A stretch of 64,000 nt of DNA, taken from NCBI GenBank assembly GCA_965225915.1, contig OZ245326.1:2914001-2978000 (forward strand). Direction: 5' to 3'. Position 1 is the first letter of the stretch. Each line of letters opens with the position of its first letter. The notes under the pieces were generated by a model that searched no databases, had not been told where the DNA came from, and saw only the letters and a list, made by a program, of their open reading frames with translations. Of this stretch, positions 44,252-53,669 are shown piece by piece. The stretch is from JAAXHH01 sp965225915 (lineage in GTDB: Bacteria > JAAXHH01). Position numbers and translations under genes: made by a program.

Positions 44252-47200
44252 GCCAGGCCCGATTCCCTGTCCCGTGATTTCCCTGAAGGGGCCCTCAGAC
44301 CGGGGTTGCCGTATCCGCCCCCGCCGGCGGATAATGCGACGATATGGTCCCCAGGCAGAATGGGCACCTCCGTTTCCTTGGACTTCAGCATTCTCTCCCT
44401 GCCGTTGGAAACCACCTTGTAGCGGTGCGGCATGCCCGGCGCGCCACCGAACAGCCCAAAGGGCGGATTGACCACACCGTCGCCCGCCATGTTCAGTTTC
44501 GCCGGTTCGTCGCCCTCGTAGATCATTTCGAAGACCGCGCCCAGTCCACCGCGCCAGGTGCCGTCGCCTCCCGAACCGGCTCGCAGGTCGTTCCGGACGA
44601 TCTTGAACGGAAAACGTTCTTCCGTAATCTCCACGCTTGGACTGCGGATCGCTCCTGCCACGTTTACCTCACCCACGCAGGACCAGCCGTCGTATCCCCT
44701 GGAGGCGCCTCCCCCACCCCGGCCGAAGAAGAAGTGCCATATAAATCGTTTTCCCGTCCGCGGATTGCGTCCGGTGATCGCGAAACGGAGCCGGCGGGAG
44801 AACCCCGCGTTTACGGCTTCCGGGGCCACCGGGGCCAGCGCCTTGAAGACGGCTTCCACGATCTCTTCACCGCAGTGGTTGGTACTCATGCAGACCGGCG
44901 CCGGCGGATTCGGGTTTACGATCAGCCCCTTGGGCGCGATCACCTGCACCGGACGCATGGATCCCTCGTTCTTGGGCACGTCGGATGGCGCCATGTACAT
45001 TATGGCGACGTGGGCAAGCGAACGCGTATTGGCATAGGCGCTGTTGATGAAACCAGTGACCTGGGGACTCGATTCGCTCAGGTCTATGGTCATGGTGTCG
45101 TCCTTGATGGTGACCCTGGCCCGTATGGGGATCGATTCGGCATCGAAGCCGTCGTCGTCGATGAGGGTCTCACCGTAGTATACGCCGTCTTCCCAGCTTC
45201 CGATGAGTTGCCGGATGCGCCTTTCCGCGCCTTTCAGGATGGCGTCGACCGAGGCCGTCAGGCCGTCGACCCCATAGTCGTCCAGAAGTACCTGAAGACG
45301 CCGGGCGGCGATCTGTACAGAACCGATCTGGGCATGCAGGTCGCCCGTGAAGTTTTCTGAGTGGCGCACGTTGACCGCCAGCATGTGGAGCAGGTCTTCC
45401 CGCGGTTTCCCCGATTCATAGAGCCGCACGGGAGGTATGCGTATGCCTTCGTGGTACACTTCGCTGGCCGAGGGATTGTATCCGCCGTGGGTTCCGCCGC
45501 CGACGTCGCTGTGATGGGCCCGGTTAACCGCGAAGAACAGCAGAGCCCCGTCGCGGAATACGGGATATATCGCCGTGATGTCCGGAAGGTGGCTGCCGCC
45601 GAAATAGGGGTCGTTGAGAATGAAAAGGTCGCCCTCGTGGATTTCGTCGCCGAAGTACTCGATCACAGCTTCCACCGCAGGAGGAAGGGCGCTGATATGA
45701 ACGGGAATGCCTTCACCCTGTGCGACGAGCTGGGCCTCGGCGTCGAGGATCGCGGTGGAAAAATCCCGGCTGGAGTTCAGGATCTGAGACATGGAGGTGC
45801 GGATCATGACGTCCGCCATCTCCCGGGCAATCGATTCCAACCGGTGCGCGACGACCGAGTGGGTGATCGGGTCCGACTTTATCGATTCCGGGTCCGGCAC
45901 TGCGGACGAAACGACCAGTACCATGCCCCCGTAGGGATCGACTTCAAGGCGATCGCCTTCTTCCACGAGCACGGTGGTGAAGTCGGATTCGACGATGGCC
46001 GGACCGTCAATGACTGCACCGGGTCCGATGTCATCGGCCGAGTACACGTCGGCTTCTGTCCACGTACCGGTGAAAACGCGCCGTTTGCCTTTTTTTGATT
46101 CCGAGGTCGAAACAGTTCCCGCTTTGGCGGGCAGGGTGATAGACGGCAACTTCCCGGTTACCGTAGCCCGAAGCGTGACCAGCCGGATCTCCTGATCGAG
46201 TTGATGATATGAATAAAGAGTCTGATATCGTTCATGAAACAGCGATGCCCACGACTGCCGAATGGCGTCGTCGTCCTGGGAGAGATCCGGGATGGCCACG
46301 TTGACTTCGTAGATCTGGTCCAGGTACCGCATGTCGGCCGTGAACCGAGTGGCGATGTCTTCCTCCCCCAGCCTCTGTTTCCCGAGCTGCGCGATGCCCT
46401 GGGCCGCCATTCGGTCCGTCAGCCGCCTCACCTCGTCCAGGTCGACGACGTCCAGGCTGGCCGTGAATGACTGGGCATAGTCGTACCTGAGGTCGGACGC
46501 AAGCATACCGTAGGCCGAAAGCACGGGCGCCGCCGAAGGGAGGTAGACCCTTCCGATACCCGTTTTGCGGGCGACCTTGCCCACGTGGAGCCCCGCCGCG
46601 CCGCCGAAGGCCAAAAGGGAAAAATGCCTGGGATCTCCACCGCGGCGCACGGTCAGCAGCCGGATGCCTTCCGCCATGGCCGTGGTTACGACGTCGAGGA
46701 TGCCACAGGACGCGTCCACCACGGAAAGCCCAAGGGGTTCGGCAACGTACTTTTGCACGGCGCGTTCGGACAGGTCGGGATACAAGGGGGTCCTGCCACC
46801 GAGAAAATTGCCAGGATCGAGATATCCCAGGACCATGTTGGCATCGGTAACCGTGGGCTGATCGCCGCCTCGGCCGTAACATGCCGGTCCCGGATCGGCG
46901 CCCGCGCTCTGGGGGCCGACGTGCAGGGTTCCCCCGTCGTCCACCCGCGCGATGCTGCCGCCGCCCGCCCCCAGCGTGTGGAGATCGATCATCGGTACGG
47001 CGATCTTCCATCCCCCTTCGTAGTGTTCGCCGGAGACCTGGGGGTCACCGGCTTCGATCACCGAGATGTCCGTGCTCGTTCCTCCCATGTCGAACCCGAT
47101 CAGATCGGTTTCGCCGATCAGGCGACCGTAGGCCACGGCTCCGCTGACTCCACCGGCAGGTCCCGAAAGGATAGCCTGCACGGCCTGCCGCGCCGCGACG

Positions 47201-47985
47201 TCCAGCGGTGTAACTCCTCCGTTGGAAGTCATGGTGAGTATATCGCTCTCGAGGCCCCGCGCCGAGGATTCCTCCTGCATCTTCCGCAGATAACGGGCGT
47301 AGACAGGACCCACGTAAGCGTTGACGGTCGTTGTGCTCAATCGGTCGTATTCCTTGATCTGGGGCAGGATTTCGGAGGAAAGGGAGAGGTACAGATCGGG
47401 GTACCGCTGCTGGATGCGCTCGCCCACCAACCGCTCGTGGATAGGGTTCAGGTAGGAGAAAATGAGACAAACCGCCACGGATTCCACGCCCGCCCGGGCC
47501 ATTTCATCCAGTATCTCGTCGAGCGCCTCGATATCTACGGGCGCCTCAACGGCGCCGTCGGAGCGGATGCGTTCTTCCAGCGTCCGCCGCAGATGGCGGG
47601 GAACCAGCGGTTCGACGGGTGTCATCCGGAGATTGTACCGGTCTTCTTTCAATCCTTCCCGCAGCGCCAGCAGGTCCCGAAAACCCTCCGTGGTGATCAG
47701 GCCGACGCGGGCGCCCTTGCGTTCGAGCAGCGTGTTGGTCGCGACCGTGGTGCCATGAATAAACAGGCGGGTTCGAGACATCAACTCGGCCACGGGCAGG
47801 TCGTAGGACGCTCCGATGTCTCGGAGTCCGTTCATCACCGCGTCGGACGGCGCGTGGGGGATAGACGCCGTCTTGAAATAACGAGGCGCGGAATCGCCTT
47901 CCACCACCACGAAATCCGTAAACGTGCCGCCGACGTCTATGCCTATGGAGAAGGGCATCGAAGATGCGTCCCGGGAGTTGACCAT
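44248..47985 (-). CDS. Fused hydantoinase/oxoprolinase A-B protein
   Basis: The 1245-residue protein joins the HyuA-type ATPase half (residues 1-~690; GIDVGGTFTDFVVVEG, HGTTVATNTLLERKGARVGLITTEGF, GFDMGGTSTDISVI, GAGGGSIARVDDGGTL) to the HyuB-type half (~715-1245; SQILNSSRDFSTAILDAEAQLVAQGEGIPVHI, LNDPYFGGSHLPDI, FFGRGGGGASRGYDG, SAGGGGYGNP). This is the layout of eukaryotic-type 5-oxoprolinase and of single-chain bacterial N-methylhydantoinases, which open lactam rings with ATP. The substrate is not clear. M10 (47958) is a possible alternative start. No acetone-carboxylase gamma subunit is nearby. Confidence 0.93.
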   Translation of the reverse strand: MVNSRDASSMPFSIGIDVGGTFTDFVVVEGDSAPRYFKTASIPHAPSDAVMNGLRDIGASYDLPVAELMSRTRLFIHGTTVATNTLLERKGARVGLITTEGFRDLLALREGLKEDRYNLRMTPVEPLVPRHLRRTLEERIRSDGAVEAPVDIEALDEILDEMARAGVESVAVCLIFSYLNPIHERLVGERIQQRYPDLYLSLSSEILPQIKEYDRLSTTTVNAYVGPVYARYLRKMQEESSARGLESDILTMTSNGGVTPLDVAARQAVQAILSGPAGGVSGAVAYGRLIGETDLIGFDMGGTSTDISVIEAGDPQVSGEHYEGGWKIAVPMIDLHTLGAGGGSIARVDDGGTLHVGPQSAGADPGPACYGRGGDQPTVTDANMVLGYLDPGNFLGGRTPLYPDLSERAVQKYVAEPLGLSVVDASCGILDVVTTAMAEGIRLLTVRRGGDPRHFSLLAFGGAAGLHVGKVARKTGIGRVYLPSAAPVLSAYGMLASDLRYDYAQSFTASLDVVDLDEVRRLTDRMAAQGIAQLGKQRLGEEDIATRFTADMRYLDQIYEVNVAIPDLSQDDDAIRQSWASLFHERYQTLYSYHQLDQEIRLVTLRATVTGKLPSITLPAKAGTVSTSESKKGKRRVFTGTWTEADVYSADDIGPGAVIDGPAIVESDFTTVLVEEGDRLEVDPYGGMVLVVSSAVPDPESIKSDPITHSVVAHRLESIAREMADVMIRTSMSQILNSSRDFSTAILDAEAQLVAQGEGIPVHISALPPAVEAVIEYFGDEIHEGDLFILNDPYFGGSHLPDITAIYPVFRDGALLFFAVNRAHHSDVGGGTHGGYNPSASEVYHEGIRIPPVRLYESGKPREDLLHMLAVNVRHSENFTGDLHAQIGSVQIAARRLQVLLDDYGVDGLTASVDAILKGAERRIRQLIGSWEDGVYYGETLIDDDGFDAESIPIRARVTIKDDTMTIDLSESSPQVTGFINSAYANTRSLAHVAIMYMAPSDVPKNEGSMRPVQVIAPKGLIVNPNPPAPVCMSTNHCGEEIVEAVFKALAPVAPEAVNAGFSRRLRFAITGRNPRTGKRFIWHFFFGRGGGGASRGYDGWSCVGEVNVAGAIRSPSVEITEERFPFKIVRNDLRAGSGGDGTWRGGLGAVFEMIYEGDEPAKLNMAGDGVVNPPFGLFGGAPGMPHRYKVVSNGRERMLKSKETEVPILPGDHIVALSAGGGGYGNPGLRAPSGKSRDRESGLA

Positions 47986-48132
47986 TGTGGATCTCCGGAC
48001 CGGTCAAATTTGACTAAACATAACCGGCAGTCTATACTACGTACTGGCATTCAGGGTAGGGTACTGTTGTATTTACGCTAATGATCAGCATGGTTTTCAC
48101 AAGCCCAATCGAAGATACAGCTTGATACACGT

Positions 48133-48723
48133 ATGAATCCAGACCGCATTTTCGAGCAAAACGAGCAGTGGATCAAGCGAAAACTAAGCGCCGATCCCGG
48201 CTATCTCGAGCGGCTGTCCCGGCGACCGCAACCCGGGATACTCTACATAGGATGTTCGGACAGCAGGGTCATTCCGGAAGCCTTCATGGGCGTTGGACCT
48301 GGTGAGGTATTCGTACATCGCAACGTCGGCAACATGGTGTCCCCGCTCGACCCGAACACCAGGTCTGCCGTCATCTACGGTGTCGAACATATGAAAATCA
48401 AGCATATCGTCGTGTGCGGTCACTACGACTGTGGTGCGGCCAAGGCTGTGTTGCAGTCCGGAAGCCTCGGCACGCTCGAGCCGTGGCTGCAGACCTTGAG
48501 GAAGGTTTATCGACAACACGAGCAGCAGTTGGATGCCATCCCGGATGAAGTGGAACGGTGCGACCGCCTGGTCGAATTCAATGTCCGCGCACAATGCGAG
48601 AATGTTTTTCTGTTGCCGGAAGTTCAACAGTCGACCAGGGAGAATGGGGTTCGGATACACGGCTGGGTTTTCGATCTGCGCAACGGCAGGATTCTGGACC
48701 TGAACGTCGGTGAAAGTAGTTAG
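48133..48723 (+). CDS. can: Beta-class carbonic anhydrase
   Basis: The 196-residue zinc enzyme interconverts CO2 and bicarbonate. The ligands are all visible: GCSDSRV (Cys and the Asp-Arg dyad) and VVCGHYDCGA (His and Cys). VHRNVGN and EYGVEHMKIKHI-like context (YGVEHMKIKHIVVCGH) complete the active site. The C-terminal helix and HGWVFDLRNGRILDL strand are typical of clade B enzymes. It stands between two minus-strand genes with its own short upstream region. Bicarbonate supply to biotin carboxylases (see birA) is a likely use. Confidence 0.95.
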   Translation: MNPDRIFEQNEQWIKRKLSADPGYLERLSRRPQPGILYIGCSDSRVIPEAFMGVGPGEVFVHRNVGNMVSPLDPNTRSAVIYGVEHMKIKHIVVCGHYDCGAAKAVLQSGSLGTLEPWLQTLRKVYRQHEQQLDAIPDEVERCDRLVEFNVRAQCENVFLLPEVQQSTRENGVRIHGWVFDLRNGRILDLNVGESS

Positions 48724-48791
48724 CTCCCATCTGCGGTTGGGACAACAGCAATGTACAGGATGCACCAAACCTTTGTACCAGCCCACGGGCA

Positions 48792-50489
48792 TCAGACATA
48801 CCCCGCCTGCTTCCGTAACACCCTGCCCGGTAGCGCACCGGTGTGTTCTCCGTTATCAATTACGATCGAACCGTTGACGAGGACGCAGTCGACGCCCCTG
48901 GCGTACTGGTGCGGATTGATGAAGTCCGCCTGGTCGATGACCGTTTCGGGATCGAAAACCACAAGATCGGCGACCAGGCCCACGTCAATCGTGCCACGAT
49001 CGGCAAGTCCCAACCTGCGGGCCGGCATACCGGTCATTTTGTGAACGGCCGTCGGCAGGTCGAATAAGCGGTCTTCACGACAGTACTTACCGAGTACCCT
49101 TGGGAAGGTCCCGTAGTACCGAGGATGCGGCGTGGTCTCGCTCAGCGGACCATAGTCGGCCGCGGCTCCGCCGTCCGAAGCAACCATGACGAGCGGATGC
49201 GTCAACACGGAACCGATCTCCTCCTCGCTCATTCCGAATCCCACCATGCCCACGCTGCCGTTCTCGGCGATGAGAAGCTCCCTGACGAACTCGAAAGGGT
49301 CCTGTCCGCTTCGGGCGACGATCTCAGAAACGCGCCGGCCCACGTAGTCCTGGTTTTCCGCCCGGTTGACCGAAGTGATCATCACGGCGCTCCAGTCCCC
49401 CAGCATGTTGATTTTCTCAATGGCCGCCTGTTTCATGCGGGGCAGCACGTCCGGAGCTTGCAGGCGGTTTACGAAGGCCTCCGCTCCACCGGAGCGAAAA
49501 CGGGTTGGGAACAGGTTCTGCAACGTCGTCGCGTAGGCGATGTAAGGGTACCTGTCCAGGGTAATGTCCATTCCTTCCTCGACCGCATCCTCTATCATCT
49601 CGAAGGCAACGGCGACCTTTTCAAGGTTTCGCCTGCCGGATGCTTTGAAGTGAGCGATCTGAAGCGGAATATCAGCTTTTCTCGCGGTGCTGATCGCCTC
49701 GGTTACGGCTTCTACGAGGAAATCGTCCTCGTTGCGCATATGAGTGGAATAGTATCCATTGTACCCTCGAGCCATCTTGCAGAGTTCAGCAATCTCATCC
49801 TCGTCGGCAAAACTTCCGGGTGTGTATTCGAGCCCGGATGAAAGGCCCCAGGCTCCCTCCGACATGGCCTGGTCCACCAACGATTTCATCGTGTCGACCT
49901 GGCGCGTGCTGGCCGGTACGTTTTCGTTTCCCACGACATATCCGCGTATGGTGCCCTGGCCCGCCAGGGAAATGAAATTGAGCCCGATGCCCTGTTGCTC
50001 GAGGGTGTCGAACAGACCCGTGAAATCAGTCCATTCGATGTCCACACCGTACCGCCTGCCATAACCCTCCTGAAGCGACTTGAGCCGTTCGCCGGTCATC
50101 GGCGCCAGTGACGACCCGTCCTGACCGACCACCTCCGTGGTAACACCCTGGCGGATCTTGCTTTCGGCCCGTGGATTGACCAGCAGCGTAAGGTCGGTGT
50201 GGGAATGTATGTCAATGAATCCCGGACAGACAATCTTTCCCGATGCATCGATCGTCCTGGTGCTGACGCCCCTCACCGGGCCGATCTTGACGATCCGGTC
50301 TCCCACGATGGCGATGTCCGCCTCCACGGGCGGAGCACCGGTACCATCAATCACACGACCCCCGGTGATGCGCACGTCGTAATTTTGAGAAATCGCGCAT
50401 CCGTCCATCAACGTGGATAGACCACCGACGGCTGCACCGGCGCCCGCCAGTCCAGTTCTCCGAAGAAAATGTCGTCTCGACCAATACAT
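48792..50489 (-). CDS. Tat-exported D-aminoacylase / N-acyl-D-amino-acid deacylase
   Basis: The 565-residue amidohydrolase begins with a twin-arginine signal (SRRHFLRRTGLAGAGAAVGGL) followed by a Cys in MDGCAIS that could be lipidated, although the lipobox is weak. The mature part shows GGRVIDGTGAPP, CPGFIDIHSHTDL (metal His pair), GVTTEVVGQDG, GLSSGLEYTPG, STHMRNED, ASDGGAAADYGP and TGMPARRLGLADRGTI. These are the motifs of D-aminoacylases, which release D-amino acids from N-acyl forms in the periplasm. ATG 50489 puts the Tat motif at the N-terminus. The 11-bp tandem repeat lies 61 bp upstream. Confidence 0.92.
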   Translation of the reverse strand: MYWSRRHFLRRTGLAGAGAAVGGLSTLMDGCAISQNYDVRITGGRVIDGTGAPPVEADIAIVGDRIVKIGPVRGVSTRTIDASGKIVCPGFIDIHSHTDLTLLVNPRAESKIRQGVTTEVVGQDGSSLAPMTGERLKSLQEGYGRRYGVDIEWTDFTGLFDTLEQQGIGLNFISLAGQGTIRGYVVGNENVPASTRQVDTMKSLVDQAMSEGAWGLSSGLEYTPGSFADEDEIAELCKMARGYNGYYSTHMRNEDDFLVEAVTEAISTARKADIPLQIAHFKASGRRNLEKVAVAFEMIEDAVEEGMDITLDRYPYIAYATTLQNLFPTRFRSGGAEAFVNRLQAPDVLPRMKQAAIEKINMLGDWSAVMITSVNRAENQDYVGRRVSEIVARSGQDPFEFVRELLIAENGSVGMVGFGMSEEEIGSVLTHPLVMVASDGGAAADYGPLSETTPHPRYYGTFPRVLGKYCREDRLFDLPTAVHKMTGMPARRLGLADRGTIDVGLVADLVVFDPETVIDQADFINPHQYARGVDCVLVNGSIVIDNGEHTGALPGRVLRKQAGYV

Positions 50490-50550
50490 ATGCGTGTGCT
50501 CTTTCTGCGAACGAATATAGGAAATGTATAGTAAACGCGGCGATCGTTCG

Positions 50551-50605
50551 CTGTTCAATCGCTGTTCAATCGCTGTTCAATCGCTGTTCAATCGCTGTTC
50601 AATCG
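50551..50605. repeat. Five perfect copies of an 11-bp tandem repeat
   Basis: CTGTTCAATCG is repeated five times without a mismatch, followed by CTG. The first copy met on the minus strand contains the hisF stop codon (TGA at 50599-50601); the rest lies between hisF and the D-aminoacylase gene. The unit length is close to one helical turn, and perfect copies imply recent or ongoing slippage. Copy-number change would shift downstream spacing by whole turns without altering HisF. Confidence 0.97.
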
Positions 50606-51396
50606 CTGCGCGTCGGGGAAGCCCCGGTCAATCGTATTTTCAAACCCTGATCGTGGAGAAACCGCTTGATGGATCCCACCGTATAGTGTCCGTAGTGCAG
50701 CATGGAGGCCACCAGGGCCGCGTCGGCGCCCCCGGCCGTAAGGACGTCGTGGAGGTGTTCGGGCCGACCGCCACCGCCTGACGCGATGACAGGTATACCC
50801 ACGGCGTCGGCGATCATCCGCGTAAGGGTCAATTCGTAACCTTCGAGCGTGCCGTCCGCGTCGATAGAATTAACGACTATCTCGCCGGCCCCAAGGGCTT
50901 CTCCGCGGCGAGCCCATTCGAGGGCGTCCATGCCGGTGGCCTGTCGGCCCCCGTGGGTCACGATTTCATAACCCGATAGCATGGCCCCGGTACGGGATGC
51001 CTTCACGTCCATGGACAGCACGACGGCCTGGACACCGAACGCTTCGGCCGCTTCGGAAATGACCCCGGGATTGGCGACCGCCGCCGTGTTCAGGTTGACC
51101 TTCTCCGCACCTGCTTCGAGCACCCTGCGGCAGTCCTCGACCGACCGGATTCCCCCGCCTACCGAAAAAGGGATGAATACCTGCCGGGCGACATCTTCCA
51201 CAACATCGAGCATGATGTTGCGTTGGTCGCTCGACGCCGTAATGTCGTAGAAAACGAGCTCGTCCAGGCCGGCTTCGTAATACCGCCGCGCCGCGGAAAC
51301 CGGATCGCCGATATCTTTCGTGTTGACGAACCGTACACTCTTGACCAGCCTGCCGTCCCGGACGTCCAGGCAGGAAATGAGCCTCTTGTTCAGCAT
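50599..51396 (-). CDS. hisF: Imidazole glycerol phosphate synthase, cyclase subunit
   Basis: HisF takes ammonia from HisH and makes imidazole glycerol phosphate and AICAR. The 265-residue TIM barrel starts MLNKRLISCLDVRDGR (catalytic Asp in CLDV). It has DELVFYDITAS, FSVGGGIRSVEDCRRVLEAGAEKVNLNTAA, VVLSMDVKA, EIVVNSIDADGT (second catalytic Asp) and PVIASGGGG. Its ATG overlaps the hisH stop by 7 bp; another ATG at 51411 is in frame but adds residues not found in the family. The C-terminal Ser-Asp and stop codon fall in the tandem repeat. Confidence 0.96.
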   Translation of the reverse strand: MLNKRLISCLDVRDGRLVKSVRFVNTKDIGDPVSAARRYYEAGLDELVFYDITASSDQRNIMLDVVEDVARQVFIPFSVGGGIRSVEDCRRVLEAGAEKVNLNTAAVANPGVISEAAEAFGVQAVVLSMDVKASRTGAMLSGYEIVTHGGRQATGMDALEWARRGEALGAGEIVVNSIDADGTLEGYELTLTRMIADAVGIPVIASGGGGRPEHLHDVLTAGGADAALVASMLHYGHYTVGSIKRFLHDQGLKIRLTGASPTRSD

Positions 51397-52010
51397 GCGT
51401 TCCCGTCCCATTCCACGAAATCGCTCAGGATTTTCAACCCTACGGGACCGCTTTTCTCCACGTGAAACTGGGTCGCGATGAGGTTCCGCGTGCCAATGAC
51501 GGCCGCGAATTCCACGCCGTACCGGCTCGTTGCCAGGACATCCCGCGCATTGCCGGGGTCAGGATAGTATGAATGAACGAAGTAGACCTCGTCACCGGAA
51601 CGTACGTGGCGTAACACTGGATGCGCACGGTTCACTTGCAGTTCGTTCCAGCCCATGTGGGGTACCTTCAAGGCGGCGTCATCGGGCTGAAACCGAAGGC
51701 AGGTCCCATCGATCAGGTCCAGGCATTTCAGATCGGTTTCCTCGGAGCGGGACAGCAGGATCTGGCATCCCACGCAAATCCCGAGAATCGGTGTTCCCAG
51801 AGAACAGGCCGTTTTCAGGGCTTCGTCGAGCCCCCTTTCCCGAAGCGTCTCAAGGGCCGAGTGGGCATGGCCCACACCGGGGAATACAATGCGTTCCGCA
51901 CGGACCAACTCCTCCGAATCCGACGTGATTTCCGACGACACGCCCAGGTGATCCAGCGCTCTTTTAACCGAGGTCTGGTTCCCGGCATCATAATCTACGA
52001 TGTGAATCAT
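51390..52010 (-). CDS. hisH: Imidazole glycerol phosphate synthase, glutamine amidotransferase subunit
   Basis: HisH hydrolyses glutamine to feed ammonia to HisF. The 206-residue class I amidotransferase starts MIHIVDYDAGNQTSVKRALDHLG. The nucleophile elbow is GICVGCQILL, the partner contact is VYFVHSYY, and the His/Glu pair lies in TQFHVEKSG. The usual Pro between His and Glu is Val here, a mild change that keeps both catalytic residues. It is the first gene of the hisHF unit, with a promoter at 52071-52099. hisA is far away at 9.4 kb. Confidence 0.96.
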   Translation of the reverse strand: MIHIVDYDAGNQTSVKRALDHLGVSSEITSDSEELVRAERIVFPGVGHAHSALETLRERGLDEALKTACSLGTPILGICVGCQILLSRSEETDLKCLDLIDGTCLRFQPDDAALKVPHMGWNELQVNRAHPVLRHVRSGDEVYFVHSYYPDPGNARDVLATSRYGVEFAAVIGTRNLIATQFHVEKSGPVGLKILSDFVEWDGNAC

Positions 52011-52070
52011 TGAGACGAACGTTTGTCGGGGTTTTGGAGAGGTACGATTACCATACAGGCCACATGTCCT

Positions 52071-52099
52071 TGTTAATTCTTTCGCGGCCCTTTTGTCAA
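52071..52099 (-). promoter_or_regulatory. Predicted sigma70-type promoter of hisHF
   Basis: On the minus strand a perfect TTGACA (52094-52099) is followed after 17 bp by TTAACA (52071-52076). The hisH start codon lies about 55 bp downstream of the expected start point. Confidence 0.6.
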
Positions 52100-52153
52100 G
52101 GGAAAGATGGCATTACAAGGCCGCCGCCATGCGCCCGGATTCTGATTAGAACG

Positions 52154-52182
52154 TTGACATTACGTGGAGGCATTTCTATACT
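52154..52182 (+). promoter_or_regulatory. Predicted sigma70-type promoter of the M24 peptidase gene
   Basis: A perfect TTGACA (52154-52159) and TATACT (52177-52182) are 17 bp apart. It lies about 100 bp before the start codon and back to back with the hisHF promoter. Confidence 0.7.
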
Positions 52183-52281
52183 GGTTGGGTTCATCATCTC
52201 ATTACCTCTGACGCGTCAGGATGTTCCTGCGGACAGTGGTTCCGAAGCACTGTATTTACTACACACCGAAACGATACCCAG

Positions 52282-53532
52282 ATGCTCTTCAACGTCGAAC
52301 GGGCCAGGGAGTTTATGCGGGATTGCGGTCTCGACGCACTGATCGCGACTTCACCCGTGAATATCACCTATTTCACGGACTACTTCATCTGGATCGACGC
52401 GCTCATGAAGGAGTACATGGTCAAGCCCGGCGGTTCGCCGGATATCGCGCAGGGATATGCGCTGTTTCCCCTCGAAGGGGAGCCCGCACTGATGATGACC
52501 AGCTCGATGCTGGCCGTCAACGGCGTGGACCTGTGGGTGCGGGACTTGAGGATCTGCGGCGCTTCCGGGCTGGACTGGTCCCTGGCGCCGAAGCGATTGT
52601 CTGATCGGATGCACCGCATGTACACCCTCTTGAAGGACGCGCCGGATCACGGCACGACTACGGATGCGCTCGTCGGCGCCTTGGGCGACCGGGGACTCTC
52701 CGGTGGAACGCTGGGCGTGGAAGCGGACGGCATGACAGCCGCCCGGTACGAACATCTACGCAAGGTTCTGCCCGACGCACGCCTGTTGGACTGTTCCAAC
52801 CTCATCCGGCTGCTTCGCATGGTCAAGACCCGGGACGAGATCGACCGGCTCACGCGGGCGGCCGAAATCAGCGAGGTGGCGGCCATGACGGCCATGGAAC
52901 AGGCGAGTCCGAGGGAGAACGTGCAGGATGTAATCCACCGGTTCAGAGCGGAGCTTGGAAACCGGGGGGCGGATCTGGATCATTTCGCCTTCGGATGCCA
53001 CGGACTCGGGATCGCGACGGAACCGGATTTCACACTCGGCGACTCCGAGGTAGAATACGTGGACTGGGGGTGCCGTTATCGCTCCAGCTATTCGGACACC
53101 GGGACCACATTCGCCATGGGGCCCTTGTCGGTCGACATGCAAAACCGTTTCGACGGACTTCGCGCGTCCATGGACGCCGGTCTGGCCGAAATACGACCCG
53201 GCGTGAAAGCCTCGACGGTACAGGCGGCGATGCAGAGTGTCGTGGACGAGGCGGGCCTGGAAATGTATCCCCACGGGCATGGGGTCGGCATGGAGGTGCG
53301 GGACTACCCCGTCCTCGCGCCGCACAGCGATCTACGTATCTCGGATGACTGCGTGGACGCACATTCCGATCTGCCGATTGAAGAGGACATGGTGCTAAAT
53401 ATCGAAGCACCGCTGAGCCTGGCGGGCGTCGGATCCCTGCACCTGGAACAGTCCGTGGTCGTAACCCCGGACGGGTGTCGACTGCTCACGGATCAGCAGC
53501 GGGAGAGACCGGTGTTTCCACTTGGCGTCTAA
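52282..53532 (+). CDS. M24-family metallopeptidase (Xaa-Pro aminopeptidase-like)
   Basis: The 416-residue protein has a creatinase-like N-terminal domain (LDALIATSPVNITYFTDYF) and a pita-bread catalytic domain. The five metal ligands are present in order: YVDWGCRYRSSYSDTGTTFA (two Asp), HGHGVGMEVRD (His), MVLNIEAPL (Glu) and LHLEQSVVVT (Glu). Substrates of the family range from Xaa-Pro peptides to creatine-like compounds, so the exact one is open. No clear ribosome-binding site precedes the ATG. It has its own promoter and is followed by two enolase-superfamily genes. Confidence 0.9.
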   Translation: MLFNVERAREFMRDCGLDALIATSPVNITYFTDYFIWIDALMKEYMVKPGGSPDIAQGYALFPLEGEPALMMTSSMLAVNGVDLWVRDLRICGASGLDWSLAPKRLSDRMHRMYTLLKDAPDHGTTTDALVGALGDRGLSGGTLGVEADGMTAARYEHLRKVLPDARLLDCSNLIRLLRMVKTRDEIDRLTRAAEISEVAAMTAMEQASPRENVQDVIHRFRAELGNRGADLDHFAFGCHGLGIATEPDFTLGDSEVEYVDWGCRYRSSYSDTGTTFAMGPLSVDMQNRFDGLRASMDAGLAEIRPGVKASTVQAAMQSVVDEAGLEMYPHGHGVGMEVRDYPVLAPHSDLRISDDCVDAHSDLPIEEDMVLNIEAPLSLAGVGSLHLEQSVVVTPDGCRLLTDQQRERPVFPLGV

Positions 53533-53534
53533 AG

Positions 53535-53562
53535 TTGACATTAGCGATGGACTTTATATTTA
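53535..53562 (+). promoter_or_regulatory. Predicted promoter of the first enolase-superfamily gene
   Basis: A perfect TTGACA (53535-53540), just after the M24 stop codon, is followed after 16 bp by TATTTA (53557-53562), or after 14 bp by TATATT. The downstream gene starts about 100 bp later. Confidence 0.5.
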
Positions 53563-53669
53563 AACTGATGGAAACCGCGGACGGTACACGAGGGATTCCC
53601 TTCGACGCTCCAACGTTATATTCAAGTCTCTGCATTCGCCTTTAGTATCATAAACCGCTTTAAACTCCC

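Noticed and set aside
46585..48081. A 498-codon plus-strand frame opposite the hydantoinase gene.
   Set aside because: It is antisense to strongly conserved HyuA motifs and its translation is rich in Arg/His/Gln with no domain.
50551..50605. CRISPR array suggested by regular repeats near hisF.
   Set aside because: Units are 11 bp with no spacers; this is a simple tandem repeat and no cas gene is present.
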